From: Toxonevra muliebris
Taxonomy: Eukaryota; Arthropoda; Insecta; Diptera; Pallopteridae
Assembly: GCA_963691655.1 (NCBI GenBank)
Contig: OY829327.1
Location: 84,766,019-84,830,018 of the forward strand
Reading direction: 5' to 3'
Length of the DNA: 64,000 bases
A program made the position numbers and the translations under genes. Within the stretch, counting starts at the first letter, position 1; every line of letters starts with the position of its first letter. Shown one piece after another: positions 12,311 through 25,200 of this stretch. The notes beneath the pieces were generated by a model. It searched no databases, was not told the DNA's origin, and saw only the letters and a list, made by a program, of their open reading frames with translations.

Positions 12311-12362
12311 CACCGTCGGTGGCCTTGTGAGTGAGACTGGAGTCCCAACTGCCCAGGTTTAA
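12311..12362 (+). repeat. tRNA-like (possible SINE head) sequence
   Basis: GTGGCCTTGTGAGTG resembles a pol III A box and CAGGTTTAATTGC a degenerate B box (GGTTCGANTCC), about 35 bases apart. No full cloverleaf can be drawn, so it is not called a tRNA gene. It may be an old tRNA-derived SINE fragment. Weak. Confidence 0.25.
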
Positions 12363-13221
12363 TTGCTAAGTAATTGCTTTCATTTCGAATTTTTGTGGAA
12401 AATTTAATTGAATTAAGTTTTGTTTAATATTTTCTAAAAATCAAGCTAGGTTTGGGAACAAGTTAGGTGATAGTTGAGGACTTGTATGAAAAATATTTAA
12501 CTTTATTGTAAAATATGGGACCTCAGGTTCTCGTGAAGCATTTGCTAAAACCTAACCAGAGGAAACCAGTAAAAACCAATAAAGATGAACTATAACTTTA
12601 GTGGAAAATTATAGTTTTCTATCAATTATAGCAATTATCATGATGATGCTTTGCGGCCAACCACTTCTGCTCTGCAAAGCTTGTCTATTTCAGGATAAGG
12701 AAAGTTCGAAGTTTTATACCAGCTATTAAGATAGTACGGAATTTTATATATAGGATCTGGATAATTTGGAAGTCGTATCCAGTGATGTTCACTTTTGTTC
12801 ATGGATTTACTGCATAAATTGTCAAAAATTACTGTAGTTTTATAAAAAAGAACTAAATGTAAATTTAAATATTTCAAAATATTTTTTATTTATTAAAATA
12901 TAAATTTTCTTTCGAATTCAGGTAATTGTTTGAATTAAAATTTGTGTACAAACAAATGAACTTTGATTGAGGAAATATATCGTTGATTGATAAGCAAAAC
13001 TCACTAGCGGAAATTTTTGAAAATAATAGATTCTTTTATAAATAAACAGCAAATATCTGTGCGCTTATAAAAAAATATATGACATTTAACGTTTACAAAA
13101 ATTTTAAACTCAAATATCTCTCAATAATGGAATGAGTTTTGTTTATCAGAAGGCGATATGTCCATCTAATAATAGTTCAAAATTGTTATAAATAGATGTT
13201 ATATATTAATTTTCCAAAGTC

Positions 13222-13260
13222 TGAGCTTCGAAATTACTGTAAAGAACAGTAATTACTGTA
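13222..13260. repeat. Palindromic motif shared with 20164-20202
   Basis: GAGCTTCGAAATTACTGT ... ACAGTAATTACTGT here and GAGGCTCAAAATTACTGT ... ACAGTAATTACTGT at 20164-20202 align without gaps over about 37 bases. The core forms a short stem (AATTACTGT/ACAGTAATT). A dispersed repeat of unknown type. Confidence 0.4.
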
Positions 13261-13697
13261 GAGTTAACATCACTGCTCGTATCCGCCATTCGCATTTGTC
13301 TGGGATATCTGGATTCACAAAAGCCCATACCACATTGCCGACAGTTGTCGCCGAGACAAAATTTTGTTTGTTTCCCATATAAACTTAAAAAAACTCACAT
13401 GCGCAACTAAGTGCACTCGACGGAATTGAAACTTCTTTGGTAGGTTTGCGATTGGGAATATGTAAGTGCAATGACAGAAGACTGGGAGAGATAAAAAAGT
13501 GCCAAGACCGTAGACGAAAATTTTCCATTTTTTTAGCGATATTTTCAATGAAATAAAAAAGGAGCATATAAAATTTAAAACTTGCATTTTATTTATATAG
13601 TATAATGCTCTCAGAGTCCCTATATAATCGTTTGGGAAACAAGGCCTTGTCAAGTCCGCTTCCTTTCAGCTCCACCTGTGTTTTTCATAACTGCTTA

Positions 13698-14003
13698 AGT
13701 ACAGATGATTTTTTTTTTCAAAACTGCAAGTTCTTGTTGCGTTTGACATAAATCTGCTTCGAGTAATGCCTTCTATTCTTGATCTTCAAACTTTTTCGGG
13801 CCGCCTGAACGTTCCCTGTCTTCAACATCAAAATCACCACTTTCGAAACGGGCATACCACACCTGACACATTCCAACGTCTATAGCACAGTCAGGATAAG
13901 CTTCAGTGAGTAAACGATGTGCTTCAGTTGCGCTTTTCTTTAAATGGAAGTAGAAAATTAAAACTTCCCGCAAATGTTTTTTTGTTGGCACGAAATTTGA
14001 CAT
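13698..14003 (-). pseudogene. Mariner transposase N-terminus, truncated
   Basis: From ATG 14003 the minus strand encodes 76 residues (MSNFVPTKKHLREVL ... SGGPKKFEDQE) matching the helix-turn-helix DNA-binding head of mariner-type transposases (HTH_48; motifs EAHRLL and FESGDFDVEDRERSG). A stop at 13773-13775 is followed in the same frame by KALLEADLCQTQQELAV, the expected next block, so the stop is a point lesion. Similarity ends near 13700 and the catalytic DDD domain is missing. No inverted ends were found. A dead 5' fragment. Confidence 0.85.
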
Positions 14004-14125
14004 TTTCAGCTATAGTAAAACACTTTTGTAAAATTATGAAAATTATTTGACAGATCAATTCTTATAGTATTTTTGGCGCCCTTCGAGATAGAATAGCTGT
14101 CAATGTCAACAAAATGGCGCGTATG

Positions 14126-14882
14126 ATAGATAGCGATGATTCGATACAAGTAAATACAAGTAAAAACTCGATACTTTCGATTCGATTCAAGTACTTTTTT
14201 TACTCGATGCTATAACATAAGTATTTTACTTGGTATCGGAAAAAATGGTATCGGATACTCGATACTTATGGAAAATATTTATTTAAAAAACTGAAATATT
14301 GCTACACAATATTTAAAATTGTGGATCATTTCACAATATTTTACAGCAATCAATAATATATTTCAAAATGCTACTGCAGAATTATTCAAAATGTTTCAGT
14401 CCATAATGCAATATTTCAATGTATGACAATATTGCAGTACTGTATTGAAGTTCTATAACATATTTCCGACCATGATGTAGAACATAATGTTTATTAAAAC
14501 CTTTTCATTAACATAAAATATTTTTAACAAGCTTTAATCTGTTGATTAGTTTTCCTTCTATTATAAATTTTCTAGCGATTTGCTAAATTAAATTAACGTC
14601 ATTTCTATATGATTCACGTGTTTCCAGTGGAAATATCTCAAAACCATGATTTATAGGCGAAAAACTCGTGTTTAGTAGTGTAAACTGTAGGCTCAACCAT
14701 GTTGTATCACAATGGGCCGTTCTGGCCTGAATGTTTTCCTTGACAACTACTTAAAAAAAGAGTAATTTGTCTCTTTAAACGAGTATTCGATACAAGTACA
14801 TATTCGATACTTTTTTCCGATATTTTCGGTAGCATCGATACTTTTATTCGATACAAGTAATGAGTAAAAGTATCGATACTAT
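14126..14882. repeat. Inverted-repeat element rich in GTATCGA motifs
   Basis: Both ends (14126-14270 and 14775-14882) carry clusters of TCGATAC/GTATCGA and CGATACAAGTA in both orientations, so the two flanks are partly inverted copies. The interior has no reading frame and contains a SINE-like fragment (14681-14762). The arrangement recalls non-autonomous hAT elements with subterminal repeats, but exact ends and a target duplication could not be set. Confidence 0.4.
14681..14762 (+). repeat. SINE 3' fragment (same family as 55440-55757)
   Basis: About 78 bases, starting TAAACTGTAGGCTCAACC and ending ACTTAAAAAA, align without gaps to the reverse complement of 55449-55527. They are about three quarters identical and share the identical 19-base block CAATGGGCCGTTCTGGCCT. 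The A-rich end suits a SINE tail. The tRNA-like head is absent here. Confidence 0.55.
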
Positions 14883-15889
14883 GTGGGTTTGGTTTTTTTG
14901 GTAGTTAACAATTTTAAAAGAGGAAGAATATGCTTTAATTTTGTATTAAAACATTTCTTTGCAAAAATCGATCCGAATTACCTACATTTACTTTACACCG
15001 AGCAATCAACTGAAGTGAGTAAATCAGAATGGTTAGGGTAAATGTAAATGCTTGGCATTAATTAGTTGTACCTGTATGGATAATATTAACTCATGGTTAT
15101 TCGGTGTTGCTCGCGAGAGATTTTTTACTTAATACAATCTTTACATTTCAATAAGTTTTGTATGAGAGAATGCAGGGGGTGCTTTTTGTCGATCGAAATC
15201 AAAATAATTTAAGTAAATATAAATATAAATCACTAGACTAATTAGGTCCATATGGTATTTATCAAAAGGGCTTAAGTCCAACGTAAAACTGGTTTATTTT
15301 GAATTTGGCTTACTTTATCATTGTTTGTTCTTCGCAAAATGTCTCCAAAAGCTATTTTCTAAATATTTTTACCCATGGTAGAAGTATTTAGAGGTAGATG
15401 CATTTTTTCAAAAAGTAGCCATTTTGAACATTTTAGAAGTGCATTTTTTTAAATGGATGGAAAAGAGTGAGTTAATAGTAGATTATTAATACTACTTTCA
15501 TTACTTAGTACTAAATTATAAATTTTATTTATAATAAAAAACGTATAAATGTTATTAAAATTAGTTTTCTTTATTAGGAAATACCTTGCACATGTTAAGA
15601 GTTAAAATATAATATAAAAAGCAACATCTATATCTCCCTGTGTTCATGCAATACTATGCAAATTATTTTATTATAAATTCTCACCTAAAAATTTAACTAT
15701 GAAAATACAACTGTGTTGCAAAAAGAAGAATAGTGTCAAAACAAATGTTTTCCTCAATTTTCAAAGTTCCTCTTACTTGTCAAAATGTATCTACCTTCTT
15801 AATTCTTCTGCCATGGTAGAGTGTGGATTTTCACACACACCAGCTTGATTGCCATCAAAATTTTGTTGAGATTGATTTTGCACTGCTTT
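14883..15889. other. Intergenic, nothing recognised
   Basis: AT-rich DNA without a convincing frame, inverted repeat or element end. Confidence 0.4.
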
Positions 15890-15899
15890 CTTTTTAATG

Positions 15900-16830
15900 T
15901 AAACGAAAAACTACTTTAATAAAAGCGAATAAGTAAATTATGTTTCTTTATGTCGCACTAAATATTTGCGAACACAATTTGTTTTTTACGTTCTTTTAAT
16001 TATAGTTGTAGATTCGAATATATTTATATTGCTTATGCTTTGCAATGCGCTACAAAAGCAACAGATGACGTTGCAATTTATATATTTATATTTATGTTTT
16101 TCATAGTGCAGATGGCGTTGCTATTGAAAAACTACTTTAATAATGGATAATAAATAGTTTTTGATGTGCAACACTTAGGCTGTGGTTATATTGTGAGTAT
16201 GCTCGGCGAACACAATGAAATTGTTGTTGGACCAGTATCATTACATACAAAATAGTATTAAGCGAACGAATATATATTGACAAAAAGCAACTCTGCAATG
16301 AGCTGAATGAAACCACCTTAAGGCTATGGTTATATTGCGAGTATGCTCGGCGAACACCATGAAATTGTTGTTGCACCGAACACAAAGAGAGAGTCTTTAC
16401 TCACTCTCACACCGAACACGATATGCTCGGTGTTTTGTACACCGAGCACGCCGAGTATTCAGGGTGGAATGACTTATTTTACAAAACATCATTACAAAGT
16501 ATCATTACATACAAAATAGTATTAAGCAAACAAGTATATTTTGACAAAAAGCAACTCTACAACGAGCTGAATGTAACCACCTTGACCGAGCACGGGAGAA
16601 AATGTTTTGTGTTAGTCGAACCATAGAGCACCAATAAAACCAGGCGCTTACTTGTATTAAATAAGTCAAAATGCGCTGTAAATTTGTTATCTTTTTGTCG
16701 CACTAAATATTTGAGAAAACGTTTTGTTTTTGACGTTCTTCTCAATATAGTAGTAGATTCGAATATATTCATATTGTTTATGTTTTGCATTGCGCTATAA
16801 AAGCAACAGATGATGTTATTCCTATTATAT
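15900..16830. repeat. Composite direct/nested repeat
   Basis: A block at 15945-16075 (TCGCACTAAATATTTG ... TAGATTCGAATATATT ... AAAGCAACAGATGA) recurs at 16698-16815, 745 bases on. Between them a second unit (TATCATTACATACAAAATAG, TATTAAGC, ... AACTCT.CAA.GAGCTGAATG) occurs at 16227 and 16499, period 272. Near 16421-16445 lies a perfect palindrome TGCTCGGTGT/ACACCGAGCA, and TATGCTCGGCGAACAC occurs twice. Open frames here are by-products of the repeats. The mobile family is unknown. Confidence 0.6.
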
Positions 16831-19052
16831 GGATATTATTGTAAGTAGTCATCTCTTTCTCATTCTTTGTCATTTATGTTCTATTGTGAAAACAAATATT
16901 CTTCTTTGTACACAAATAACGCCCACACGTATTCTAATAAGTAAAAATTATTTTCAGTTAATTAATGTTAAATATACCAAACCAATCTGAGGGATTTTCA
17001 ACATTTTTCATTTCTAAATCTCTTGTTTTTCACTTCTCTGTGTAATAACCCCAAATGGAAACATTGTGGTTGTGGAATTGGATTATCTTTTAGTTTCTGT
17101 CCCCGTTCTTTTTCTTTTTTTAATGGCTCCGTCTCATATCTTCTTCTTTTTTCTAATAGTTTCCGTCCCCACTTTCTGTTTTCTGCTCAAAATGCCGCCA
17201 AAGAAGTTTCACTTCAAAAAAAGCTAATATCATAACCGCTTAATTCAATTTTTGATCACGGTTATAAACAAAAGCTGGTATTAAATAAATTAATTAATTA
17301 ATTAATCCATATCAAGCAATTGAAGCATACAAAAATAAGTAGATTAGGAAATCTACTCAATATTTTTTTAATTTTAAATTATTGATATTATTAAAAACAG
17401 TCAATTTTCACGCAGACAGCTTAAACTTAATTTATCAAATGTGAAACAACAATTGTGAAGAACTTGAAAAATTGGAAAAAGTCAGTAAAGGTGAACCATT
17501 TTACCGTTTATTTAATAATGAAATGACGTATATGCAACACTATAATTTTGAGGTAACTGCATTTAAAACATATTTTTTCTTAACCATAATAGGTAACATT
17601 TTTTGTTTTTACTTAAAAAATGCAGCAAACACATATTTGGAACAAACGAGGAAAAGTCGTAGATAGAACCCATCAAGGGGAATCTAATGGTGCCATAGCA
17701 GTTCTATAGTTGAAAAATTATCTATAAATGCTATACGTCATTTTATTACTGAGGTGACGATGCGTCCTTCCTTTTCTCCCTCTTGTTTGCAACACTAACT
17801 TATGGAGCAACACTAACTTTGGAGCAACACTAAAGGGAAATGTCAAACTGACATTTGAGTATTGCTTCATATGTGTAAATCTTATGAAATATTCAAACAA
17901 ATTTGTTGACAAAAGAATCAGAAATATTAATAAAACGCAAGTGCAGCAATTGGAACATGCGTACACAATCAAAATAGCGAAATTCCAGCACAAAGAGAAG
18001 AAAGAGTACAAGAAAATTTCAACCACCGATAGCGCCACGAAATCGATTTCCAAGTTGCTTGACTGCATAGTGGGTGGAAAAGGTGAATGCGAATTTTACT
18101 TTCCAGAGCAATTGCAAAAGACCAAAACGGGCGAAGGTAATAGACCAAGTGTAATTCTTTGCAGTGGCAGTTTTCAGAGGACCTTCGTTGAAGTTGGAAG
18201 CCAAAAAAAAAATCGCCAATAAAAAACATTCCATATTCACTTGTGAATAAAGTAACTGGTACACTACCCATAGACAAGGATTTATAGTATATTGTGGAAA
18301 ACTGAGAAAAATATCGATTAAAAGTGCAAAGTAGGGAATAAAAGTAAAATTCTAAAAGAAAACGTACAATTTTCTTAGGAACAATGGAAAAATCTAGTAA
18401 TGGTTTGAATTTCTAAGTGTGAGAGTGATTTTATAAAGTAAAAATTCTTTTAGCATATTAATTTTCTAAAATTAACAGATTGTACCTAGTTTATCCATTT
18501 GCTTATTTTCCGAACAAAAGAATTATAATACCTATTTATTTTTTTTAATTTATTTCAGTGAAAAAAAAGTGTTAATTGTTAAAATCAAAAATTATAAAAA
18601 TTGTTATTTAACATTAAAAGAACGACTCGATTCAACAAAGATATAATAAAAAAGAGTTGAAAATTCTGTACAGCAAGCAAACGGAGCAAACCCAAATCAA
18701 AAAAGAGCCAAAAGATAACGAAGCGAAGACAAAAATCAGAAATTTGAGTAGATTGTACACCACGCGCAGCAAAGCAAAGCAAACCAACCCCTTATTATTT
18801 TGTGTGTGCCGTCGCTGCAGTTCTCATTGTTGTTGCCGTCATTCCCCTTCGGTTTACTTCACTTTCTTATTCTCCTCTCCATCAGAAACGTGTCTCTAAA
18901 GGACACTCATATACGTATTGCTACAATCAAATACGTATTCACGAACAGATTGATTCTTGTCCGCAAAAAAAGTTAAAAGGAAACGGAAGTTAAGTGACTA
19001 AAGTAAATACATAAAGAGTAAAACAAGTAAACTACTAATAATAAGTCAGAAC
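16831..19052. promoter_or_regulatory. Sap47 upstream region and probable 5' UTR
   Basis: Apart from the short repeat at 17790-17831, this is AT-rich sequence with no convincing gene. An open frame at 17884-18222 has no recognisable domain. The Sap47 promoter and 5' UTR must lie in its right part. The 200 bases before the ATG (about 18850-19052) are A-rich and purine-rich, typical of a fly 5' leader. I cannot place the transcription start. Confidence 0.35.
17790..17831. repeat. Short tandem repeat of GCAACACTAACT
   Basis: Three copies of GCAACACTAA(CT) separated by TATGGA or TTGGA, followed by the palindromic TGTCAAACTGACA. Minor. Confidence 0.45.
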
Positions 19053-19270
19053 ATGTTCTCTGGCATTACAAATCAATTCACTTCGTTGGTTGGAGCCGTC
19101 AAGGGCGGCCAAGCCGATGAAGATGTGCCTGCCCCTAATCCAGATACTGCTGCCGCTGATGTTTCAGCGTCCGTAGCCGCTGCTACTGCTGCCCAATCGT
19201 CGGAAATAGATGCTGCCAATGCTGCTGCCAGCGGAGAACAGCCGGTTGAAGGAGAAGAGGGTGCCAAGAG
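19053..19270 (+). CDS. Sap47: Sap47 exon 1 (first coding exon)
   Basis: Starts at ATG 19053 in the context CAGAACATG and ends AAGAG|GTGAGT, leaving two bases (AG) that complete a Ser codon with exon 2. It encodes 72 residues, opening with a short hydrophobic/amphipathic segment and then an Ala-rich acidic region. Confidence 0.93.
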
Positions 19271-22200
19271 GTGAGTTCAAATATTATACAACTATTTTTT
19301 TTTTTTGGTATTCACATATGTCTAAATTAGATACAACAGCCTGTTATATGAACCTAGGCAGGGGTGTTAAATTTAAAAAAATAAATTATTGTTTTTTGGT
19401 AATATTACCGTAATTTGGAACTATAAAACACTAATCAGGAAATATTACTACTAAAACTTTATTGCTCTTGGTGCCAGAATCCCAGAACTCTGTTTCTATT
19501 TCTGTCGCAAATGTCAAATTTCGTTTATTGAATTTTAAGGTGAACGAACCTTAGGTAATGTTCCAAAACTCTTCAGGACCAAACCATTTTTTTTTTTTAA
19601 ATAATCGTTGTTTATGATAATTCAGTTTTGAAATGAATCCCTGAGCTAAATATATATCAGAAAAAAAACAGTGTTGCACATTTTCAGTCTGTTGACTGTC
19701 TGACAGCTTCAGCAAGGGAAAATGGCTTAATGACTCTAGGGAGCTGCGAAAATTCGTTAAAAAAAAAATAAAAAAAAAAGTAATGAAAACGAGTTCAATA
19801 ACACAGTTGTATAAAGGGCGCGATGATCATACGTTAGTTAACGCCTCGTAAATATTTTTCTATTGCCTTTGAAAAGGACGAACAAAACGCTCTAACGATT
19901 TCAATTATTGTATATTTAATTGAAGTCGTTAGAGCCGTTTTCGAGAACGCGATTACAAACAAATATAAATATTATATGATATTGTTCGTATTATACTATT
20001 ATAAAGTATTATTTTATACTTTATACTTTGTTTATATAAATTTATTGCGTTTTGCTTGTCTCTTCCAAAAGTGGTGGGCGCCCTTTAAAGCAATGAATAA
20101 AGTGTAGTAAAATTTAATATTTCTATGTTACTGTATATTTTCCATAAATTACTGCCCTACTGTACGAGGCTCAAAATTACTGTAGATTACAGTAATTACT
20201 GTTCGTGTAAAATTATTGGACCTAGGTAGCAATCATTCTTATCACTTCATACAACAAGCGAAAAAGTTGCATACTTTTAACATTATGAATCCCCACAAAA
20301 ACAAAAGCTAAATCAGCTAAATCCCGACTTTGCGGTGATACTTGTTCACTATTTATGTATTGAAGTTTATAATTGTTTTATGAACAAAAGGCTCCAAATT
20401 GCTTAGCATATGGTAGCAAAAATACCAGCATTTCCAGTGAATATTGCAAAAATAAAATATTTTTTGTTTTTGTAACAAAACAATTTTTCATAGAAAATTC
20501 TTTCTTTTGAAATATTGTCAAAAATATTGTCAAAAATGATGCTGCGCACGTTTTTTCCTTTAATCCTCTAAAATATAAATTTGTAACAAATTTTCAATTT
20601 ATAAAAAAGAAGGCGCCATACATATTTCCAATAGCAGTTCTTAGCAGTTTTAATACTCTCCTGCTGCAAATGCTCGCATACTTCTGCTCACGCACAAAGA
20701 GAGCGATAGTTGAAGGAAACACAAGCGTGTCAGAGAAAAAGAAAAGTAAGCATTCAATTTGACCTCCACGCTGCAAGAAGCGCAGAAAATAATTGCAATA
20801 GTAGCTGCCACCTTTCTCTTCTTCGCCACCACCACTACAACTCGTTGCTCTCTTTGTAAATTTTTCCCTCTCTTTCTCCCGAATCCTTAGCCGAGGATGT
20901 CGCATGCTGTGGTCGATAACACCAAAAAAGAAGCTATGTATTGTATTGCTAAAGATACACAAGTACAAAAACACTCGCACATGTGTGTATGGATTCGAAA
21001 AGGATTAAACCATAAATGCGGAATATTTTTAATTGCCCCGAAAATAATCTTAGTTTTCAAATATTTTGATGTACTTTGAACTTAATCATTTTTCGGCATC
21101 TATTATTTATGAGCTTTTATTTAGCCAAAAGCAGACTACGGAAAATGTCGGCTTTTAGAGGTATTTTTAAAACTATCTAGCTCACGAATAATAATCGCTA
21201 AACCGGAAATATTTTGGGAACCATCATAAAATAAACCGAGGTTCGTTTTTGGAGGGATACAACAACAACCATTTTTTTTTTTGTGATACATACATATGCG
21301 TAAGTTTGCGCAATTTAGGAGATGATTTTGAATGAAATGTAAGAAAACAACTTCTTTGTTAAGGCATAAGGTAATTTGTATTTTACACAACGCATAAATG
21401 TCTGACTGCGTAGAAAATGGTAATTTACAGAGCACTCTGTCACCTTGGCAAAATATCAGCTAGTGGAATAGGCTTCGTAGCGTTAGGTTTTCATTTTTTT
21501 TCATCATATAAAGATGCGATTAACTCATTATTGTCCAACCGGTAAGTTCACTTACCAGCACTTTGTTCATATAGCTTCATATACCACCTTGATCAAAAAG
21601 TTCCCGGAATAACCACCGTGTGGAGCGCCATACGGTGGTTCCGTTTTGAGTTCTGTTGTTTTGTTAAGTTGGTATATCTGTTGTTGGTATTTCCTCTAAA
21701 TCTTAGCGTCATAGCTTGACATTTGCAAAAGTTACGTAGCTAAGAGTATATCTATCTCTGTGTGTGTTGGCGATTTTTTACCATTTTATTAAATTGTATT
21801 AAATTTTGCGTAAAAATGGATTTAATGGTGCGCGATTTAGAAGAATAAACTTTTATTTTTAATTTTCTGAATAAATTCCGGGAACTTTTGGATCAAGGTG
21901 GTATGCTACCTAAGACTTGCCTGACAGTTTTATATTGTTAAGGGGTTATATACACTTGTGCTCGAGAAAAAATGGGTATTTTTACGTTTTTTTTTTTGGA
22001 AAAGCAACACAAATTTTTCTTAAAAAACTGAACGTCTATGTATTTATACGTGTAATGAGGTCTTTCATGAATTGTGTCAAAAGAAAATATTTGTAACTGG
22101 AGTCACTAAAGCCATTGTGCCAAAACACAATTTTCCCGACATCTCTAGCGGTGAGCATGATAAAGAAGGAACTGCTATTCGATCTTAAAATATTTGGAGG

Positions 22201-25200
22201 TTAAATGAATATTAAAAAATATGTTATAATACTAACACAAAAGCAAAAAATTAAAATTACTGGATATAAGCGGCAAAACTTAGAAAATGTTTCTTTATCG
22301 AACTTTCACGAATCTTCAGTAAGAAGATTCAGTAAGAAATTTTTAGAAATCGGAAGTCTGACAAACTTATCTGACAGTGGACGTCCAAGAAAAACCAATG
22401 AAAATGAGGATAGAGATACAGTGTGTATAAGTTTAAAAAATCTAAAAAAAACTTCACCAGAAATCGCTTCAGAGTTGAGAAAGATGCATAAAGTAGAAAA
22501 TAGCTGAGAAAAAATAAGAGAAAATGATCTGGATGCACGAAGAGCTGCGAAAAAGCCACTGTTAACAGTAAAGATACGTTGAAATCGTTTGAATTGATGC
22601 AGTGAAAGGAGAAATTGGCCGTCTAATGACTTGGCTCAAGTCATATTCTCTGACGAAAGTAAAATAAATCTTGTTGGTCCAGATTCAGGAGTCATAGTGC
22701 GCAGTAGGCCAAACGAAAGGTACAGTGATGAATGCACTCAAATAGCTGGAAAGCACAGACCGCATGTTATGGTCTGGGGTGCAATCACCAGCTGCAATTT
22801 TGGAGAAATTATTCTCCTGGAAAGTTCTGTGAACTCCTTAGCCTACATAGACATAATAAACAGAGGTGTATTACCTTCTATGGATAGGTTGTCCGAGCAT
22901 ATATCCAAAGTAATATTTCAAAACGATTCTGCACCATGTCATCACTCAAAAACGGTAATTACCCCTGTTGAATGGACATGTTTTTTCTTTCGTTCATTCG
23001 AGCGGTCTAAATGCAGCGTGAGACTATTCCCACTGTCTAAATGCAGACTAGGCTAACCACCCGCCTGAAGTTAAATTCAGTTGTTTTTTGGCTGGTTAAT
23101 AAAAAAAAAAAACATTAAAAACTTCCACAAATACTTTTTATACAGAAAACTACTGACCGCAAAAAACTTGAAAAATCACGAATTTTATAGTCACCCCATA
23201 ATGTAAAACTTTACCCGAGTCAATAAAGTTTGTTAGCAACATGGCTGCATAGGATAGTAGTATTTATTTTAGGTACAAATTTTTACCGAAAAGCTCGTAC
23301 TTTTTTAAATAAAAGCAGAAATATAGGTAGTTAGCAATGTTAAGCAGGTTAATATAAGGCAATTCTTCCATTGTGATAATGCTTCCACAATTCCAAGTGA
23401 TAAGCACTTTATTTTCATGTACTTTATCGCGTGTATATGTGTGTGCACTTAACTGTGCGCAAAATAATTGTCTTTTTATGATATATATATATATACTCAT
23501 GTTCAATATTTTCTTTTGGTATTCAATTGATATGTCATCATCATAACTATCAATTGTCAATGAGAAGAAACACGTATGTATGTGCATTTTTTTAGTTTAT
23601 TTCCTCTTCACTCAAATCTATTCATATACAACCATTTTGATACGTTTTTCCGCCTTTTTACCGTCTTTGTTGTTGTTGCTATTATTATTATTGAACAAAC
23701 CTACCTCCTTCCGTATACCTATACAAAATTTTTCCCAACCTATGTGCATATCAGAGATGCCAACTCATATTTTTCTTTCTCCCCGATAGCTCTCGAGCAT
23801 TTCCCCGATTTTCGCCCAAATTCCCCACACCGGTATAATTTCATATTATAACAGTGCGATACAAACTTTCCATATCAACATTTTATACAAACGAAAAATG
23901 CCCTTTCCGTAGGCATAAAATTACTCTTGGTGAGTAAGGCAGCCCTGGAATTTCTCGGTCCAAAATTTTATCAATTTTTATAGGATTGTTAGATTAACAA
24001 AAATGTATTTTCTAACTCCGAAATTCCTTTAACATATATTTATAGACCTCAAGTGCAAGAAAAAATTGTTATAGGGCTTTTTTGGCAGCTTCATGGAAAA
24101 CGTTTTAAAAATCCTCAGTAATTGGCGTACACGAATGGGGCTCACTGGAACGTCTATAAAAGTACCTTTAGAAAAATTATGACTGTTGGCCCAGGATATA
24201 CTACAATTATTTTGTTTGATCAACAATTCACATGATAGTGGATCGCCAAAATTGATTTTCTCAAAAATTGGACTTTTTTCGTAAAAATAAAGTTACAAAT
24301 TGGGGAAGGATTTTACCAAACTTATTTTTTCAAGCACGTCCAGGGGTCATTGTTGTGTAGAAAAACATATTTAAATTTCAGTTATCGTGCACTCCAATGG
24401 CAAAAACCTTATTTTGACAAATACAATTTCAAAGTATCCGTTTTTAACATAGAAAATCTAATTCTACTTCTTTATAATTGCTGACCATAATTTGTAAGTT
24501 TATAGATTACAGTCAGGAGATGCTATATGGAGGCACAGCTAAGCCTTTCTGAACGGTCGAAAAAGAAGCCGAAGCGACGCGCAATCTTTTTGGCTTGTCT
24601 GGCACTCGGCGTTGTAATCGTCTGTATCTACGAAAGCACTCCGAGTTTTTCTCTAAAATTTTTTTACAAAATACTTTTAAAATATAATACTTTCAAATAT
24701 CACACTTTTCTAAAATCGATTTCTCCAGACCAAGAAAGTGCAGGAAGAGAGGAAAATTTTAAAACCAAAAATATAAAATAATGCATAAGTAAAACGTTAT
24801 TTAAGTCTCTGAACGACAATGTTCAGCCTTGGTTTTATAGATTCCCCTTAGTAAGTCTAATTTACTTGCTATTAAAGTATATGTTTTTATAGTGTTGGCT
24901 GCGAATTTGCCAGAATTGTATTTAGGAATATAAAATTTGACAAAAAATATAATATTATATAATAATAATACAATATAATATAATGAATAAAAACTGAACG
25001 GTTTCAAATTCCCCGCAAAAACAGCTCATTCCCCAATTCCCCGCACTAAGTAAAATCCCCCTCAAATCGGGTAGTTCCCCGTAAGTTGGCATCGCTGGTG
25101 CATATATATGTGTATGGCAATTCGCATACACTTGAAAAAAAAAAATACGTTGAGTCATAATATTTTTTTCGCCATTTCTTTCCTTCTTTTTTTCCATTTT

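Larger units (their letters stand above)
11887..13697. other. Pam16 3' UTR and intergenic DNA
   Basis: The Pam16 3' UTR comes first; an AATAAA at 12252-12257 is a possible signal. AT-rich DNA follows. Open frames at 12638-12877 and 13315-13653 (both minus) have no recognisable domain and I do not call them. A palindromic motif shared with about 20164-20202 lies at 13222-13260. Confidence 0.4.

Noticed and set aside
12638..12877. 79-residue minus-strand frame in the intergenic region after Pam16
   Set aside because: No similarity to a known family, no start context or neighbour logic; length is within chance.
17884..18277. Overlapping plus- and minus-strand frames of about 100 residues upstream of Sap47
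   Set aside because: No recognisable domain, overlap on both strands, and likely part of the Sap47 upstream region.
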